Below, piece by piece: positions 61,334-64,000 of a DNA stretch of 64,000 nt. The DNA is taken from assembly GCF_023953965.1 (NCBI RefSeq), contig NZ_JAMLIX010000001.1, forward strand, positions 3,074,626-3,138,625, in the 5' to 3' direction. A program made the position numbers and the translations under genes. Below the pieces are notes generated by a model, which had not been told where the DNA came from, did not search any database, and saw only the letters and a program-made list of their open reading frames with translations. Origin of the DNA: Bosea sp. (in: a-proteobacteria) (lineage in GTDB: Bacteria; Pseudomonadota; Alphaproteobacteria; Rhizobiales; Beijerinckiaceae). Every line of letters starts with the position of its first letter. The stretch's first letter is position 1.

Positions 61334-62281
61334 TCAGATTCCGCACATCCCCTCACATTCGTTCTGCCAGAGATCGAGCTGGCCGTGGTCGGCCGCCGTC
61401 GTCAAGTCTGCTTCCTCCAGCGGCACGGCGGAGCGGTGAAGATAGACTTCGCCACGAATGCCGCGCAGGCCAGTGCGGATCGTGGCGTCGAGAGACACGG
61501 CGTCGTCCCACGCCTCGGGATCTTCGTCGCGCAGGCGCCGCCATGCCGCGTCGGAATGAAAGGGACAGCCGATGCAGGCGCTCTTGGGCGGTAGGGGATA
61601 GTCATGAAGCTCCAGCCAGCGCAGGCAGTCGTGCCGGGTCATGCCCCGTTCGATCAGCGGCCAGCGGTTGACCTGCCAGTCCTCGAACGACGGCTTCATG
61701 CGAAGCGCCTCGTCGAGTGAAATTCCGATCCATTGCTCGGCGACCGGCGATCCGGGCGAGCGCCGTCCGGCTATGCCGAGCAGATCGCGCACCTTCCGGC
61801 GGATCGGCACGATCTTGTAGGAAGAGGTGCATTGCCGGCGGATCATGCCGACGCCGATGCGCTCGGTTCTGAGAATGCGGGAGCCGACGGGAACGAGGTC
61901 GCCGTTCTCGTCCTCATCATAGACGGGCAGTTCGGAGCCGGCCGGCGTGACCGTGCGGGTGAAAGCCGGGATCGAAGCCCATCGTTCACCGCGCGAGGCG
62001 GCAATGAGGTCTGCACGCAAATTCCCGGCTGACACGATATGGACGGGGAACGGCAGGACGTTGGGTGTTCTGAGCCAGGCGAGATGTTCATAGACCGCCT
62101 TGGGCTCCCAGCCGGTGTCGGCGAAAATCGCGCAATCCGGCATGGGGCCGATTTCACCATGAGCGGCCATCAGGGCGAGCGTGGTGGACTGGACGCCCGC
62201 ACCGAGACTGAGCACGCGCAACTGTATATCGGCTGCGAGGCTGGGATCGGGCACGAAGCCGGGGAAGGCGAGCGCGTTCAT
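61334..62281 (-). CDS. PP-loop (PAPS reductase-like) protein of the element backbone
   Basis: A 315-residue protein with an N-type ATP pyrophosphatase loop, VLSLGAGVQSTTLALMA (about 23-39), and downstream Cys (RRQCTSSYK, and SACIGCPFHSDAAWRR). This resembles phosphoadenosine phosphosulfate reductases and the PP-loop proteins of DNA phosphorothioation (DndC), but dnd partners are not present. The start at 62281 overlaps the ArdC stop as TGATG, so the two are coupled. Function in the element is unknown; a nucleic-acid or base modification is one option. Confidence 0.78.
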   Translation of the reverse strand: MNALAFPGFVPDPSLAADIQLRVLSLGAGVQSTTLALMAAHGEIGPMPDCAIFADTGWEPKAVYEHLAWLRTPNVLPFPVHIVSAGNLRADLIAASRGERWASIPAFTRTVTPAGSELPVYDEDENGDLVPVGSRILRTERIGVGMIRRQCTSSYKIVPIRRKVRDLLGIAGRRSPGSPVAEQWIGISLDEALRMKPSFEDWQVNRWPLIERGMTRHDCLRWLELHDYPLPPKSACIGCPFHSDAAWRRLRDEDPEAWDDAVSLDATIRTGLRGIRGEVYLHRSAVPLEEADLTTAADHGQLDLWQNECEGMCGI

Positions 62282-63234
62282 CACGCGGCACTCCGCATGT
62301 CGTCCGTGTCGGGAAGACGCTCGGCATCCGACAGGAAGGACAGGAGCCAGTCCGCCGCCTTGCTCGCCTGCGAGGCGGCGCGGACGATGGCGCGATTGTC
62401 CTCGCGCAGCACCTCCAGCCACGATCCGATATAGTCGGCATGGCGCACGGTCGGGACGATGCCGAGCGAAGCGCAGCAGAAGGCCGAGATCAGCTCGGCC
62501 GTGATTTCCTCGACCGAATAGAGCTTCGAGCCGAAGGAGCCGGAGAGATTCCGGTTCAGCCGATGTGCTGCGCCGCTGGCGTGACCGAGTTCGTGCAGCG
62601 CCGTCCGGTGCCAGTTGATCGGCTCGAAATAGGCGACCGGCGGCGGAACCTGCACATAGTCGAGAGACGGCACGTAGAACGCCCTGTTGCCGCCGATGCG
62701 GAAGTCGATGCCGGTCGCCTTGATGAGCGCCTCGACCTGGGGCTCGATCATGCCGGGCGGCGGCGGAGGCACGGTCGCCTCGATGTCGTCGGGCAGGCCG
62801 TCACATTGCGCCGTGTTGAACACCGTAAAGCGCTTGAGGAACGGGATCGCCTGCGCTTCCTCGCCGGCCTCGAAGGCGCGGCGCTTCTCGTCCTCCGGCG
62901 TGAAGCGGTCGGCATAGACGACGGTGGTGCCGCGCTCGCCTTTGCGGACATGGCCGCCGAGCGACAGAGCCTGGCGGAAGGTGAGCCAACCCTGGCCGGG
63001 GAAGCCGTGTTCGATGACGGCGCCCCAGAGGATCAGGACATTGATGCCGCTGTAGCTGCGCGAGGTCGCGGCGTTGCGCGGCAGGCCGAGCGGGGCTTTG
63101 GCTACTGAGGTGCCCCAGGGTTGGACCCACGGCACGCGGCCGGCTTCCAGCTCTGCGATGATCTTGTCGGTGATTTCGTCGTAGAGGTTCGCCCGGTCGG
63201 CGCCGGTGCGCGCGCGGCGATCATATCTGGACAT
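62281..63234 (-). CDS. ardC: ArdC-type antirestriction protein with zincin domain
   Basis: A 317-residue protein. The N-terminal ArdC ssDNA-binding domain has YDEITDKIIAELEAGRVPWV and RSYSGINVLILW; the C-terminal metallopeptidase-like domain has the zinc motif HELGH in TALHELGHASGAAHRLNR. ArdC proteins of plasmids protect incoming DNA from restriction during conjugation. It starts just after leader A and is coupled to the PP-loop gene. Confidence 0.88.
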   Translation of the reverse strand: MSRYDRRARTGADRANLYDEITDKIIAELEAGRVPWVQPWGTSVAKAPLGLPRNAATSRSYSGINVLILWGAVIEHGFPGQGWLTFRQALSLGGHVRKGERGTTVVYADRFTPEDEKRRAFEAGEEAQAIPFLKRFTVFNTAQCDGLPDDIEATVPPPPPGMIEPQVEALIKATGIDFRIGGNRAFYVPSLDYVQVPPPVAYFEPINWHRTALHELGHASGAAHRLNRNLSGSFGSKLYSVEEITAELISAFCCASLGIVPTVRHADYIGSWLEVLREDNRAIVRAASQASKAADWLLSFLSDAERLPDTDDMRSAA

Positions 63235-63317
63235 CGCGGTTCTCCGCGACGGGCGCCGGAAGACTCTCCTCCAGCTCTCTACCCGTCACGGCAAAACCGG
63301 CCCGCACTCTCACTCTA
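63235..63317 (-). promoter_or_regulatory. Structured 5' leader A, upstream of ardC
   Basis: On the minus strand CCGTGACGGG (63282-63291) pairs with CCCGTCGCGG (63244-63253), nine of ten positions, across a segment containing GGAGGAGAGTCTTCCG. CTAGAGTGAGAGTG lies upstream (about 63303-63317). The stem ends a few bases before the ArdC start, where it could affect ribosome access. Confidence 0.65.
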
Positions 63318-63350
63318 GGTGTTGTCCCTTGTGTGGCTTAGACTGACCGC

Positions 63351-63908
63351 ATGGGACTATTGACCTTCAGCATCAACGTCACCCTCGATGGCTGTGTCGA
63401 CCATCAGGAGGGAATTGCCGACGACGAGACGCACGCCTTCTTCACCCGCCTTATGGACGAGAGCGGGGCGATGCTGTGGGGGCGCGTCACCTACGAGATG
63501 ACGGAGGGCTACTGGCCGGCAGTCGCCCGCGGAGACGAGGAGGCGCCGCCGGCGATACGTGAGTGGGCGGTGAAGCTGGATGCCAAGCCGAAGTACGTGG
63601 CGTCGTCGACGCGAAGTGTCTTCCCGTGGAACAACAGCCACCACATTGCCGGCGACCTGCGAACGGGCGTGCAAAGGCTCAAGGACGCAACCCCGGCCGG
63701 CGTGCTCCTCGGTAGCGGCAAGCTCGCGGCGGAACTGGACCGGCTGGATCTGATCGACGAATACCAGTTCCTCGTCCACCCAAGGATCGCCGGCCATGGC
63801 CCGACCCTCTACCGGAGCGGATTACCCGGTACGCGACGGCTCGAACTGATCTCGGCCGCGCCGCTCGGCAACGGCGCTGTCGCCATGCATTACCGGCGCG
63901 CGCGCTGA
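63351..63908 (+). CDS. Dihydrofolate reductase/RibD C-terminal family protein
   Basis: A 185-residue protein of the RibD_C/DHFR-like fold: MGLLTFSINVTLDGCVDHQE, AMLWGRVTYEMTEGYWP, and LLGSGKLAAELDRLDLIDEY with FLVHPRIAGHGPTLY. Members use NADPH, but most have no known substrate and are not true folate enzymes. It lies opposite to all backbone genes, with 116 bases to the ArdC start, and looks like a cargo gene. Confidence 0.87.
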   Translation: MGLLTFSINVTLDGCVDHQEGIADDETHAFFTRLMDESGAMLWGRVTYEMTEGYWPAVARGDEEAPPAIREWAVKLDAKPKYVASSTRSVFPWNNSHHIAGDLRTGVQRLKDATPAGVLLGSGKLAAELDRLDLIDEYQFLVHPRIAGHGPTLYRSGLPGTRRLELISAAPLGNGAVAMHYRRAR

Positions 63909-63935
63909 ACCAGAACAGCTTCTTCGCCCTGGCTC

Positions 63936-64000
63936 TCAGGCCCGCACGTCGCGGGAAGTCTTCTCGCCGCGCAAGACGGCATAGAGGGGGCGTTGCGGGG
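63936..64000 (-). CDS. Possible C-terminal fragment of a gene that continues past the right edge
   Basis: The minus strand is open from the window edge to a TGA at 63936-63938 and reads PQRPLYAVLRGEKTSRDVRA. This looks like a real C-terminus but is too short to identify. Confidence 0.35.
   Translation of the reverse strand, partial: PQRPLYAVLRGEKTSRDVRA

Overview
The window reads as a chromosome segment of a GC-rich alphaproteobacterium of the Hyphomicrobiales, most like Bosea or a close relative. This is an inference from gene content: a molybdenum hydroxylase (cox) cluster, an Anbu operon, Usg, ExoD and BcsS-like genes, and a Liv transporter. No rRNA or other species marker is present. It has two halves that meet at a tRNA-Leu gene near 32.1-32.4 kb.

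Core half (1-32.1 kb). A minus-strand branched-chain amino acid ABC operon (livH-livM-livG-livF) enters from the left edge. Next comes a plus-strand molybdenum hydroxylase cluster: a flavin reductase, then coxG, coxS, coxL (form II active-site loop), coxM, coxD, coxE, a two-gene XdhC and a fused MoCo-binding/MobA-like protein. After BcsS-like, Usg and ExoD-like genes and a GGDEF-EAL protein, there is a complete Anbu operon (ATP-grasp, alpha-E, transglutaminase-like, proteasome-like peptidase) in which the transglutaminase has Ala at the expected catalytic Cys. Then follow DUF488, radC and map, an FkbM methyltransferase, a CinA-like MoCF protein, a strongly AT-rich block upstream of a soluble double-PAS chemoreceptor, gpt, an EamA exporter, an acyl-activating enzyme and a DUF1190 protein.

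Junction. At 32126-32426 is a tRNA-Leu(UAA) gene split after U34 by a 215-nt group I intron of the IC3 style. A degenerate, intronless 5' half of a tRNA-Leu lies 196 bp upstream. Accessory DNA starts directly after the tRNA 3' end, so the tRNA is the likely integration site of an island. No integrase is visible at this end.

Accessory half (32.4-64 kb). First is an arsenic operon read leftwards (arsM, arsR fragment, arsD, arsA, arsR, two unrelated arsC, acr3, arsH). A patchwork follows: the C-terminal tail of a CzcA/CusA pump, a VIT-family transporter, small membrane proteins, cytochrome b561, PepSY, a two-component system, a TetR regulator with a perfect palindromic operator, and a DevBCA-like exporter. 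Then come a decayed arsH fragment and a truncated chromate transporter. An IS21-family element (49189-51780) joins the chrA fragment to a truncated Toprim gene without visible target duplication. Beyond it is an integrative-element or plasmid backbone: a strawberry-notch methylase-helicase, two conserved hypotheticals, a further hypothetical, a large ParB, a PP-loop protein, and an ArdC-type antirestriction protein. Four of these genes have related 5' leaders (inverted repeat enclosing a GAGAG-rich segment), and several units end in terminator-like hairpins. These leaders are the best candidate here for an under-described regulatory system.
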